A model generated the notes under the pieces. That model was not told the origin of the DNA and did not search any database. It worked only from the letters and a program-made list of their open reading frames with translations. The position numbers and the translations under genes are program-made. This document shows, piece after piece, positions 44,438 to 54,625 of a stretch of 64,000 bases of DNA (within the stretch, counting starts at the first letter, position 1; the number at the start of each line of letters is the position of its first letter). The stretch comes from Plasmodiophora brassicae (Eukaryota; Endomyxa; Phytomyxea; Plasmodiophorida; Plasmodiophoridae), in assembly GCA_039704465.1 (NCBI GenBank), contig JASFAU010000007.1, forward strand, positions 186,001-250,000, written 5' to 3'.

Positions 44438-44572
44438 TTAGGGCTCCAACGTTGCGCACGTTTGCACGAGGTCCTCGAGATGGGCTTGCGTTCTAATGAT
44501 GACCTCCTTCAGGTGGACGCTCGCCGGCGCCGTTAGGTGCTGCCTGACATCGTCATTATGGGCGAACATCTT
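44438..44572 (-). pseudogene. Truncated third LRR-family copy
   Basis: About 45 residues on the minus strand (KMFAHNDDVRQHLTAPASVH ... TQAHLEDLVQTCATLEP) match the N-terminal module shared by the two LRR genes (DDVQQYL / DDIKQYL, then QLDDLIG / QLDDLVN). A stop follows where the LRRs should begin. No signal peptide precedes it: upstream sequence belongs to the repeat at 44664-44806. I read it as a truncated remnant whose 5' end was replaced by repeat DNA. Confidence 0.65.
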
Positions 44573-44663
44573 ACTTTCGCGAAATCTTCCCTCCCGTGCC
44601 GTCGCGGTTCCGTCATCGAGCGGCCGACAAAAGCTGCTGACGCCAGGGATAACCGCCCACAGC

Positions 44664-44806
44664 CTTCGTAATTGCGCCTTCAGTATTGCATTGGAGCACC
44701 CCGACGTGCCGCCATCGGCGGTGTCCATGCACGGCGGGTGGGCCGAAGCGACCTGGTCGCGAAGCAAAGTTCGCGAAGCAGGCTGGAGTTACGATACGGT
44801 CCCTAA
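44664..44806. repeat. Direct repeat, copy A (143 bp)
   Basis: Nearly identical to 45551-45691 in the same orientation. It begins at CTTCGTAATTGCGCC and ends at GGTCCCTAA. By eye the copies differ by a few substitutions and by a 2-base gap (CGGGTGGGCC against CGGGGGCC). Its right end overlaps the left arm of the palindrome. Confidence 0.85.
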
Positions 44807-45234
44807 AGGAGAAGCGTATCCGGGCTGAGGGCAAGCTTCGCGCCGCAATCGACGAATACAGTGCCGTCTCTGGCATCAACGAGACCGTACGCGACCTGGT
44901 CACGAAGCAACGCTGGCGCTGGTCCAGAGGTCGTGTACCACGTCTTCAAGCAGACCCAGAACGACATGGTCGCTCGAGCCATTAGACGCTGTGTCGGCCA
45001 CCGAAACGGAGGTCGGCAAAGCGTCGCTCGAGGGACCATGTCGTTCTGGGTCTGCTTGAAGACGTGGTACACGACCTCTGGACCAGCGCCAGCGTTGCTT
45101 CGTGACCAGGTCGCGTACGGTCTCGTTGATGCCAGAGACGGCACTGTATTCGTCGATTGCGGCGCGAAGCTTGCCCTCAGCCCGGATACGCTTCTCCTTT
45201 AGGGACCGTATCGTAACTCCAGCCTGCTTCGCGA
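44771..45234. repeat. Large palindrome: two 200-bp arms around a 64-bp centre
   Basis: Bases 44771-44970 are the reverse complement of 45035-45234, with no mismatch that I could find. The centre is 45002/45003. The spacer 44971-45034 shows weak further symmetry (CGCTCGAG on both sides). Each arm holds an open frame readable on either strand, so the same peptide (for example KQAGVTIRSLKEKRI) is read on the plus strand at the left and on the minus strand at the right. The right-arm copy continues into a longer minus-strand frame up to 45388 (FNRLESVISAQGDQKIAKQA), suggesting that the right arm is the original and the left a copy. Could be a foldback transposon, a remnant of one, or a hairpin-forming duplication. 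Confidence 0.85.
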
Positions 45235-45550
45235 TCTTCTGGTCGCCCTGGGCCGAAATGACCGACTCCAGTCGGTTGAAATCCTCCGGGCGTCGTTCAC
45301 CGCTTCCCACGCTCACTGTGCGCTGGGTGATCAGAACTGACACTGGTGCCGAGGCGCCACACATCCTCAACAACGTCGACGCCTTCAAACCGTTACACGC
45401 ACCCGTGCGGCGCGCGGCCAGTCGAGCGACTTGCGCTAAAGGCTTACGCTACGGGCTGCGATTCACAAGGGCGAAACTGGCCGACGTCACAGAGTAAAGC
45501 GACTCGGTCTGCGCTAACACAGATTCAGGTATACTACGGCTCGTCGCGCG

Positions 45551-45691
45551 CTTCATAATTGCGCCTTCAGTATTGCATTGAAGCACCCCGACGTGCCGCC
45601 ATCGGCGGTGTCCATGCACGGCGGGGGCCGAAGCGACCTGGTCGCGAAGCAAAGTTCGCGAAGCAGGCTGGAGTTACGATACGGTCCCTAA
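45551..45691. repeat. Direct repeat, copy B (141 bp)
   Basis: Second copy of the 44664-44806 repeat. It contains only the outermost ~36 bp of the palindrome arm and then diverges after GGTCCCTAA. Between the copies lies the palindrome. The 290 bp to the USP gene (45692-45986) hold no recognised feature. Confidence 0.85.
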
Positions 45692-45986
45692 GTGCACCCA
45701 GCCTCGTCTCCTGTCGTATCACGCCGCGCCGGTTCGAAGCGGGACGTCAGGCGAATCATATCGGATTGTCACATGCGTCAGATGGTGTTGTTGATCGGCA
45801 CTGGGGACAACGAATGAACAGTAACAGAATGACGACGCAGACGTCATGATGCCGCCTTGTAGGTAGCTGGAGGCGGCGAACAGCAGCACCAAGGCCTGCC
45901 ATGATCGTGGCCGATTGCGTTGAATCGCCTGACAGGTGCTCTCGGCGAACGAGCCCCTTGTCAACGGTTGATTGGTTGGTGTATCA

Positions 45987-47906
45987 TCATGTGCGCTCGT
46001 AGAGTAACAGGTATGCCTGTTGCGACAGGACGCGTTCGACGGATACGGGCGCAACCGTGGCATCCGAGAAGTACATCCATTGGTCACCATGGCGTTTCAC
46101 GTAGGCCACGTAGTGACCGCCGCCCATCGATCCCATGTGCACGACCACCGCGAACAGGGAATAGGACGCCGAGCTGGACGATGAGTACGGGCGCAGGTCG
46201 AGATCGATATCAAAGCCAATGTGCTTATCCTCTTTGTGAAGGCGTCTGCCGTCTTGCGAGAAACGTTTCAGATGGAGAACGAGGACAGCCGGTGTCCGTT
46301 CGACCGTGTACAGCTTGCTGCTAGCGCTGCGCCTCTTGCACTTAGAACAATCGTACGCGTTGTCGCCCGTCAGAATCTCGGCGCTAAAGAATGCTCTTAG
46401 GCAGTCACTGACGGTGCAGGGCCCACGTAGCTGTCATCGCATGTGCCACATCAGGCGCAGCCAACGCAGCGATACATACGATAGCCGTACCTGGGCTTGT
46501 GACGCCTTGTACTGCTGCCGAACGGTGGACTCGTGGACCTCGACAGCGCTGATCGACAGGTTCACGACGGCGTCGACCAGCAAATCGATGGTGACGGCCA
46601 CCAGGACGTCTTCATCTTCAGGAACGGTCGACGCTTTCTTCGGCGTCTTTCGCTGATGATGCCGCGGCGACGCCAGCGCAACCGACGGGGTGATCGACAA
46701 CGACAGGTCATAGCACGGTTCGAGCGTATTCGAAACGTGCTGGCAGGCCAGGCAGCGAATATGCGATTGCAGCATGCCGCCGAACGTGTCGTCGACAAGC
46801 GACGGCAGCGTCACGCGAATGAACGGCGACCTGCCGTGGCGAAGCGCGCGATGCAGGCTCGCGAATGCGTCACGGTGCTGCTCCGGCACGAGATCATCGT
46901 CGTATTTGCTGTCCACGAGCAACGGTGCCAGGTCGTCGACGACATCGTTCGGCAGAGCCGGCATCGCTTCTCGAAGGAATCGTCGCATATCGTCCACGTC
47001 CCATGACCTGACGGCCGCCTTCCTCATCGCGACAACATCGTCCAGGTACTCCTCGTGCAGTGCGGCGACGAGGCACCTCAGGAGCTCATGCGCGTCGTGC
47101 TGCTGCCGTCCGCGGAAGATGCGATGCCGTTGCGATACGAGGTCGAGCAAGGCGCCCGGATTGGCAGCGGACCCTGACGACAGCAGGAGCGAGGAGAAGG
47201 CGCGCAGGCCCGCGTGCAGAGGCCGATCGTCAGCGCTGGACTTCTTGTTGAAGTACGCACGCAGCGGGCGCGCCACACACACCGACTGCATCAGTGACGC
47301 GAAGAAGCACGTGTTGCCAATGTTCTTGATGCCGCGCGGCCCGGAGACGTCGCCGCTGTTCGCCATCTCGTTCGCGTACTTTTTCACTGCATCGTCGTCG
47401 TCGTTGCTGTTCCGCTCCCGGGCCGACTTCAGCGTCAATGTCTTGGTGAGCTTATCCAGGGCCTGGCGCCGCCACGTCTTCGCGAACATCGCCTCAGGGT
47501 CGATGTCGACTTCGTCGTCGCAGGCATAGCACCAGAACCGCGCCTGCATCGCGCAGAACGAAATGCAATGCTTGATGCCATTCGACTTGAAATGCTCTTC
47601 GGCGTGGCCGGCGTCGTCGCGCCCGCACCCGACGTTGCCGCACGTCAGACACAGCCAGGCTGACGGCGCGTCGCACGACTGGCAATGGTCGACCGTCAAT
47701 CGTTTGCGATGCGCTTTGGCACCCTTGGCCGTCGCCTTGGTGACGTGTGCGCACGCCGCCGCCGCCGCCCCCGACGACGACGACGACCCGCGGCTGGCCG
47801 TCATGCAGCGGGCGGCAGCGTCCTGCTTCTGCGCGGCGGCCTTTCTGCGATCCCGTTTCTCGCCGCCACTTCGCCGGCCGGCGCGTTCCCGCACAGGCTT
47901 GCCCAT
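45987..47906 (-). CDS. Ubiquitin-specific protease with ZnF-UBP (USP16/45-like)
   Basis: Two exons, 47906-46491 and 46430-45987, 1860 nt and 619 aa, with a 60-nt intron. ATG at 47906. Order: basic, low-complexity N-terminus (RRSGGEKRDRRKAAAQ), ZnF-UBP (~75-145; CQSCDAPSAWLCLTCGNVGC, GHAEEHFKSNGIKHCISF), then the USP catalytic domain. Cys box GIKNIGNTCFFASLMQS, QQHDAHELLRCLV, zinc knuckles around SHIRCLACQHVSNTLEPCYD and YDCSKCKRRSAS, VLVLHLKRFS and His box GGHYVAYVKR are all present. ZnF with a USP domain of this order resembles USP16/45, which act on histone H2A or XPF pathways. Predicted active. Confidence 0.9.
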
Positions 47907-48080
47907 GGCGACCGGTCCAGTGGCCAACGCGCGCGCTGCGTCCGAACGGCTCCGATGGGACCGCTACTCTGCTCCGGTGGAACTGCTGATCTGGTCCGGT
48001 GGAAACCGCAGACGGCGAAGCATTGCGAGGCCGGCCGCTCGCAACGACATGAATTATTATTGACACGATAACAATGCTTG

Positions 48081-49987
48081 TTATACGGAGACGCGTCTGA
48101 GCTTGTTCGACCAGACGCGATCGGTGTAGTCGCCATCGCGGGCCGCCGCCCGAGTCTTGCGCTTGGCGGCCCGGGCGGCGTCGCTGCCGCCCAGGCGGTT
48201 CAGGTGCGCCTCGCGTTCGCCGGCGATGACGGATTCCAGCAGGGTGAGCTTCTCGAGAAGGTCGGCTTCGCGGATGCCTTTGTCGTTCAGCAGGGCATGA
48301 AGCGCGCGCAGGTCTTCAACGGTGTCGTACCAGCCCCAGACGCCGTCCGTCCATCTGGCGACGACGATGCGACCGTCGCAGGAGGGCGTCCAGAAGTAGT
48401 CGTTCTTGTACCGGTCCTGGCCCAGCGGCAGGCATCGGATCTGGAGCTCACGCATCTGCACGACGAAGGCCTGTAGCTTGCCGCGGCCACCGTCCTTGAG
48501 GGCAGCTTCGTACTTGGACTCGAGGGCACGCAGGCGCGCTTCCGCTTTCTGCTGCTCGGCGAGAAGGGTGCGCTGTTCCGCCTCCGCCTGTCGCACCCTC
48601 TTCTGTTCCGACAGCAGTTGCTGTCGCGTCTTCTCAACGCCTTCCTTGGCCTCGAACTCCTGACGCGTTTGCTCGACAAGGTCGACCGCCTTGCTCTGGT
48701 TCAGCAGCGTGCGCTCCTCCTTGATCATCGCCTTCTGCTCCCGAAGCTCTTTCCGCTCATCGGCAACGGATTGTCGTTGCGATTGCCGCAGTTCGTTTCG
48801 CCCCGCGAGGTCGGCATCGATCGCCTCGCGAAGCGTTTCCGTGCCCAGCGCCTGGTCGCACAACAGCCGGACAATATAGGCCCTGGCGCATGCCACATAT
48901 CAGTATCAACAGGCGTGCAACAGCGGGACGGTAATTACCGGAGCGCAGGATCGACCGCGTACAAATGTGCCGTCGAATCGAGGGCGTCCTCGATTCGCGA
49001 CATGTCCTCCAGCCCCGTGCCAGTTAGCTCTTCGATCTCCTCGTTCAGTGCCTCCAGAATCTGCAGCACGCTGTCGATCTCGAACGCCGACTTGTTCTTC
49101 GGCGACGACGATTGCGGCGCAATGACGTGGACGAGCGCGGCGACGACTTCGGCGAAGATCGACGATTCCTGCGGGTCGCGCAGCGCCTCGATCCAGTCGT
49201 CCAGCGGGAAACGCGACACGGCCAGTTCCTCATGGAACCTCCACAGGAAGTGCCAACTCATGTACAGGCTGCCGAACACCTTCAGCTCGGGATCGCAGGT
49301 CCACTCCGGCGGCGGCCTTAGTGCAGGAAGTTCGGCGGCCAACGATGCATAGCCAGGCAGTCGTGCATCTTCGATCGGGTACTTGATGATGAGCGGCTCG
49401 GACGGTGCTGCCAGCATCCCTTCCGGTCGCTTTCGGATGGTCTTGCCGGCGCGATGCTGGTCGATGACGTCCTGGACCTCGGGCGGAAGCTTCGCGATGG
49501 GGACGTCGTACTCGTCGAGCAGGTTCTGATGGACAATCCAGGGTGAACCTGGGAACGGCGGTCGTGATGTCGACTGTCGGATCATCAGCTTGATGATCTG
49601 TTTCGCAACGGCGCCGTTCAGCAACGAATACGCGGTGGCGACCAGTTCGGAGAGCTTCGCGGTGGACCCATGGCAATGTGACAGAAGCGGACGGACAAGA
49701 TCATCGGGGAACGACGACAACCGCTCCTGAACGTGTCGCTCGCCCGATAGCGACTCCTCGTATCGCAAACCGGTGCGCCCGGTGACGGCGCAGGTGAAGA
49801 CGGGCCGGCGAAGGTCGGCCACGCGTTGAATGTACTCGGCGTAAGTCCTGTACGCTTCGCCGGTCGACCTCACGATCCAGACCTCCTCGTGGTCGCCGAT
49901 AGCGTCGAGCGGAGCGGGTGCGGCGGCGTCGGGCGGCGTGGCGCCGCCCATGTCGACGTCGACGTCCGGCGCGACATCGACGCTCAT
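48081..49987 (-). CDS. WAC/DDT-domain chromatin remodelling subunit (ACF1/Itc1-like)
   Basis: Two exons, 49987-48939 and 48882-48081, 1851 nt and 616 aa. ATG at 49987 (MSVDVAPDVDVDMGG). WAC domain (~35-135): VWIVRSTGEAYRTYAEYIQR, RPVFTCAVTGRTGLRYEESL, SFPDDLVRPLLSHC. DDT domain (~280-340): SLYMSWHFLWRFHEELAVSR, FPLDDWIEALRDPQ. A long coiled coil (ELREQKAMIKEERTLLNQSK) and a WHIM/WSD-type motif (QIRCLPLGQDRYKNDYFWTP, WGWYDTVEDLRAL) follow. These are the parts of ISWI partner subunits such as ACF1/BAZ1A, WSTF or yeast Itc1. No PHD finger or bromodomain is seen, as in Itc1. Expected to work with an ISWI ATPase to space nucleosomes. Confidence 0.88.
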
Positions 49988-50320
49988 ATTGGAATCAGCG
50001 TTGCAATGGTACGGTTGAGCACGTCGAGGTCCGTGAGAGACCTCCGGGCGCAGACTTCTACTACTAGGAGTCCAACCGCAACCCCATGCCCGCCCAAGCC
50101 CAACAGATTCCCACACGTGCCAAACCACAACACGACATTTTCCAGGACGCCCCCTGCGGTCGGAAGTCGGCAGCAAAACGCTGAGCCGACCCGGGGCACG
50201 GGTACCACAGCGAGAGAAACCGTCACCGGTCGCTGTGGAAACCCGAATCGAAGGCGTGTGTTCACACTTCCCGTTCACGTGACGCATCAGCGCCTGCATG
50301 CAACTCTGGAACAAGGAGTT

Positions 50321-51281
50321 CTACATAATCGAGCAGCGCGATACGTTGTTGCTGGTTTGGCCGCCACGTTCCCGGATGACGCGAGCGACCTCGGGTCGGG
50401 TCAGCGCCCAATCCAGGGGCGTCTTCCCCTGCTCGTCGGGCCGGTTGATGTCGTTGGGGCACAGTGCGATCAGGATGATGGCTTTCTCGGGGCTGGCACA
50501 CAGGTGCAATGCGGTTCGATGGAACCGGTCCACAGCGTCAAGCCGAGCGTTGAGCGTGTGCAATTCGGCAACGCCATCTGCGTTCAGGTAGTGGACAGGG
50601 GCACGACCGTCCCGATCAGCGCGGTTGATGTCGGCACCGGCGCCCGCCAGGATCCGGACAGCACTGGCGTCGGTGGCGACATGAATCGGCGTCCACCCGC
50701 ATGTCTTCTCGACAGCATTCACGTCTGCACCACTCGCCAGCAGAGCCTTCATCGCACCCCGATGGCTTTCGTATTGCGGCCAGGCGCCCAACGATGCAAA
50801 GTGCAATGCCGTCCACCCAGATGCGTCCTGTACTCTGGGGTCGGCACCATGACCCAGCAGACACCGGACGATTTCGGGATTGCCCAGTTCAGCGGCCATC
50901 ATCAGTGCCGTCCTCCCTGTCCGAGACGATCAGGCGACAGGAAACGACTTGACAATGCCGTTGCCTACCCAATGCGTTTTGTAGTGAGACATCCGCGCCA
51001 TGATCAACGAGAACGGACACGGAACGAGGCCGGTCTCTGGCCACAGCCTTCATGAGCGGGGTATCGCCTTTGCGATTACGCGCGTTGACATCAGCGTTGG
51101 TGCCGACGACGACGGCAACGAGGTCCGGGTTGACCACCGCCCAGTGCAGCGGCGTATTCCCGACCGAATCCCGACACTCGACCAGGCTGGGGTCCGATCG
51201 CAGCAGCCCGGCACATTCGTCCAGCAGGCCCTGGGACGCCGCCCGGTGCACGCCCGCCATGCCGTGCTCGTCGACGTCCAT
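50321..51281 (-). CDS. Ankyrin-repeat protein with a C-terminal CaaX box
   Basis: Two exons, 51281-50969 and 50916-50321, 909 nt and 302 aa. ATG at 51281 (MDVDEHGMAGVHRAA). About seven ankyrin repeats: GNTPLHWAVVNPDLVAVVVG, KGDTPLMKAVARDRPRSVSV, GRTALMMAAELGNPEIVRCL, GWTALHFASLGAWPQYESHR, GWTPIHVATDASAVRILAGA, RTALHLCASPEKAIILIALC and GKTPLDWALTRPEVARVIRE. The protein ends in CSIM, a CaaX box with Met last, which favours farnesylation. Membrane attachment through a lipid is therefore likely. Partner unknown. The frame upstream to 51449 is open but less ankyrin-like. Confidence 0.82.
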
Positions 51282-51545
51282 CGCGGGTTGCCAATCTGCG
51301 TCACGCGATCTGCAGCTGCCCGTGTTCGCCGACTGCACCTGAATTTGGGGCGTCTCACAGCGCGCGCGCATCGTTGCATGCACCTGAGGATGTCCCGCGA
51401 CGTGTGTGAACGTGCGACGAACCCATCGACACGGTGGCCGACCGGTCACATGCGATTAAAATTGTTCGATTGCACTGGCGAACCGTCGTTGCTGCTCGGT
51501 GACAGGTGAACCATCGCAAGTGAAACACAAAACACACTTGATACA

Positions 51546-52794
51546 TTAGCTATCGTCAGATGGCTTGGGGTCACTTGTGGATGACGGGAGAGCCTCCCCA
51601 CTGAGGAGGTCAAAGTCGCCAAAGTACACCAGTCCGACGGCCATCGACGTCGCCGGCGAGTACATCTCGGGGGTTTTTCCGTTCGGCGCCCTTGCGACCT
51701 TCGTCTTGGAGCGCCGGCAGGCTGCACAGCAGCACATACCCTGGCACGATGGGCACGACCATTTACGGTCGCGATACGATTTATGCCTGGACGAGTGCAT
51801 TTGATAGAACTTCGTCAGACATTGGTCGCAGTACTTCTTCCGGCACGACTTGCGCTTGTTGTTGCCACTGCAATGCGAGAGCTGGCCGTTCGTCCTCCTG
51901 CTCTTACACTGGTGACAGCTGCTACCAGGACGCAAGGACTGATCGTTTGCGACGGATTCGCCGACAAGCGTCGATAAGTCCACGTCCGCACCGAGTAACG
52001 GTGAATCGCCAGATGCATCGCCAGAAGACGGGTCATCGTCATCCTCCTCGTCGTCGTCAATCACGGGCATAATACCGGCACGATGATTGACGGTCATACT
52101 GGGCATCGATGACTACAAAGCCACGATTGAGCCCGGGAAGCATACAAGTGAGCAACGATAAGCCAACCAACCTGCTTTTGAAAGTGCCCTGCAATGGAAT
52201 CGTCCAAGACTCGCTGATTATCGAAAAACTTCTTGAACCGTTCCAGTACGGACGACTGAGCCTGGGGCCTAGTACGGAAATTCGAGTAAGTTCTGTGAGT
52301 ACAGATAGGTAATTGAGGAGACATACCCATTGAGAGACAGGCCCGGTACGGAATCCAGCAGGAGCGAATTTTGTAGGTCATGTGACGGCATCGGCGTCGA
52401 CGGCGAATTCATGAACGGCATCGGCGACATCAGCAGTGACTGGTGCACGTTTGACGACGCGTTCGTGCCATGCGGGTTAATGTTGCTGCCATACGCGCTG
52501 GCGAACATTGGCGGTGCCGGTTGGAAATCTAGCACCGGCGTCCGCACAGAAAACACTGCACACACGGTTAGGGACGACCCACGAACAGATGGATTACGGT
52601 GACGTACTCGGCGAATTGAACAGCCCGGACGGGGTCGTCCTCGGGCTGGACCGGAATAGCGGCGTGTTGGTGATGGACCGAACAGCGGGCAACGGGCCGA
52701 TTGTCGGCGTGCCGCAGGAGAACCCGGGGCCAATGCTCGGTGACGGCAGCGGCCCGAACGACGGCGACTCCCGTTGGCGTTTCTGTCCAGGCAT
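51546..52794 (-). CDS. CDCA7-type zinc-finger protein (zf-4CXXC_R1)
   Basis: Multiple exons; start ATG at 52794 (MPGQKRQRESPSFGPLPSPS), stop at 51546. The N-terminal ~150 residues are Ser/Pro/Asn-rich and probably disordered (PLPAVRSITNTPLFRSSPRT, SLLMSPMPFMNSPSTPMPSH). A short helical exon (SVLERFKKFFDNQRVLDDSI) and an acidic stretch (VIDDDEEDDDDPSSGDASGD) follow. The C-terminal Cys-rich domain has pairs CHQC...C...C, CRKKYCDQCLTKFY and WSCPSCQGMCCCAACRRS, the zf-4CXXC_R1 fold. CDCA7 recruits the HELLS/DDM1 remodeller and helps to maintain DNA methylation. Here the domain is near the C-terminus, followed by ~45 residues. Exact 5' exons are approximate. Confidence 0.78.
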
Positions 52795-53362
52795 TGAATC
52801 TCGCCCGATGTCGACGACGACGTGGTGGCGGTGGTCGACCAGGGCACCGGCGCCGTCACGCCCAATGGTTATACGGGGAGATTCGCACAATGTCAGTGTG
52901 CCCTTGCTGCACGACACGCGCAAAATCGTCCGGAAAAGTGCGCGCCATTTGTGCGCCACTCGCGGGAGCACCCCGCCGACGGGATTCGTACAGGTCGGAC
53001 AGAATACATAACAGCCCGCAGTCTGTATCGAATGGCGGCACGCCCACGATCATGGCTGACGCACTGCTATGCGCATAACACGACGCGTGGCGTCACACTG
53101 GCAAGCCTCGCTGCCCCAATCAACAATGCATGCTATGTCGCTGACGGGCGCCTTCCGACGCGGGGCGGGAAGCAGCGCACACCTTCGTCGGGTCTATTTT
53201 TGGGCAAGCAACAGAAACCGTTCCTCCTGCCCGACCCGTCCGATCCGTCGACATCCCAGGAATGCAGGTGACCGTCTCGAGAATGGATCAGAAGCGCCGG
53301 GGTTCATGCACACTGTGCCAAACAGTGACGTCCCCCAGCCCGTATCTATTCTGCACTGGTGA

Positions 53363-54370
53363 ATGGGGCGCTGGCGTGAAATCTTCGTTGAGAAGGTCGT
53401 CCGAACCACGAACGTATGGCGCACGTGGGGCGACGCCGGTGATCGGTTTGCCACCTACTTCCTGAACACTTGGTGCCCGGAAATTCCACAACTTGGAAAC
53501 ACGGGCAGCGTATTCTGGCGATGGTCCTTATGCCATACGAGCGTCGGTGTATGCTCAACGAACAATGGCGTTGAGCAATTCAACGGCGAGTTTAAAAAGG
53601 TAATGGCTGGCCACTCTCTCGTAAAATACAATAACTAATGTGCATTATGTAGGATGCGACGGAAAGGAAGCGCCTCCACATTCCCATGTGGATCCGGGCT
53701 GCCGCGAATCTGATTCATGTCAAGTCGCAATTGCCTGTACAGTTTGCGGCAGATTTCGCGCCGAGCAAGACGATGCTCAGTCATTGGGCATCCCTTGACC
53801 GCGCCGGCGTGTTCGACATCCGCCGCGGTCCTGACGGTAGTGTTCTCGTACATCAGCGCCCATTTGCAGCGCACGACGTAAGTCGTCTTAGGTCTGTGAT
53901 TGAACAGTGAGCTGATTTCGTAAATGATATGGTAGGACTTCAATGAACGCGACATGGCGGACTGTTCTGATGCGCGTTGGAGGCAGATAGTCCTACGCGG
54001 TGCTATGAAGCATTACGAGCACTTCGAACGTGCCGATATGCCGGTCGAAGGTTGGCGAGTCGATGTAGCGGCGCACAGGTGCCCCTGTGCGTTGGCTCAC
54101 AAATTTGGATTCTGTGTGCACATCGTTGCTGCTCTCAAGAAGTCCAACCTTCCGATACCCGGCCAAGTAGCTCCTGTCGGACGGTTTGTTAATCGTGCCC
54201 CCCGGCCGGCGCCCAACCGCGGGCGTCGTGGCCAGCGTCGTGCCGGGCAGGGACCTCGTGGCGGTGGACGAGGTGTACCAGCACAAGAAGAGGTCCGGGC
54301 TAGACCGCAAGGTTATCTGCCCGGACCTGGGCGCCCAAGGATGCTGGGCGGTGCACTAGATATCGAGTAA
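53363..54370 (+). mobile_element. MULE-type transposase, C-terminal half with SWIM finger
   Basis: Three exons, roughly 53363-53598, 53653-53878 and 53940-54370, with good GT...AG introns. The part seen has the MULE end of the catalytic domain (TNNGVEQFNGEFKK, as in TNNgiEsfN), a helical linker (IPMWIRAAANLIHVKSQLPV) and a SWIM zinc finger (WRVDVAAHRCPCALAHKFGF CVH pattern), then a Gly/Arg/Pro-rich tail (RRGQRRAGQGPRGGGR). The DDE core that should lie N-terminal is not found upstream, so either it was lost or it lies in exons I cannot join (53000-53360 has no such motif). It is a decayed or host-adapted transposon gene. Upstream 52795-53362 holds no recognised gene. Confidence 0.7.
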
Positions 54371-54494
54371 TACAATGCAACCATATTGTCAGCGAGCTGC
54401 ACGCCGCTGGCCACGACGCCCACGGGTGCCGGCCGGAGGGGCTCGATTAACGAACTGCCCGACAGGAGCTACTTGGCCGGGTATCGGAAGGTTG
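54145..54494. repeat. Inverted repeat of the MULE 3' end
   Basis: About 95 bp at 54145-54242, within the last coding exon of the MULE gene, recur inverted at about 54399-54494. The match is near-perfect over CAACCTTCCGATACCCGGCC and the adjacent GACAGGAGCTACTTGGCCGG (as read on the plus strand in the second copy), with scattered differences elsewhere. The loop is ~156 bp and includes the MULE stop. It could form a stem in the transcript. Confidence 0.75.
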
Positions 54495-54625
54495 TGCAAC
54501 TAGGGCCAATCGCCAAACAGCTGGTGACCTACACGACGCCGACGGTTGAGTTTGGAGCCGCAACGCTCCGCGTGTGCGGAATGTGAAGTCTACGCACTTT
54601 GCCACATAGGCTAAGGTTGAGTGCG

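Noticed and set aside
44861..45202. Two identical 113-residue proteins on opposite strands (44861-45202 and 44803-45144)
   Set aside because: They are a by-product of the palindrome: the same arm read from both ends. Not independent genes.
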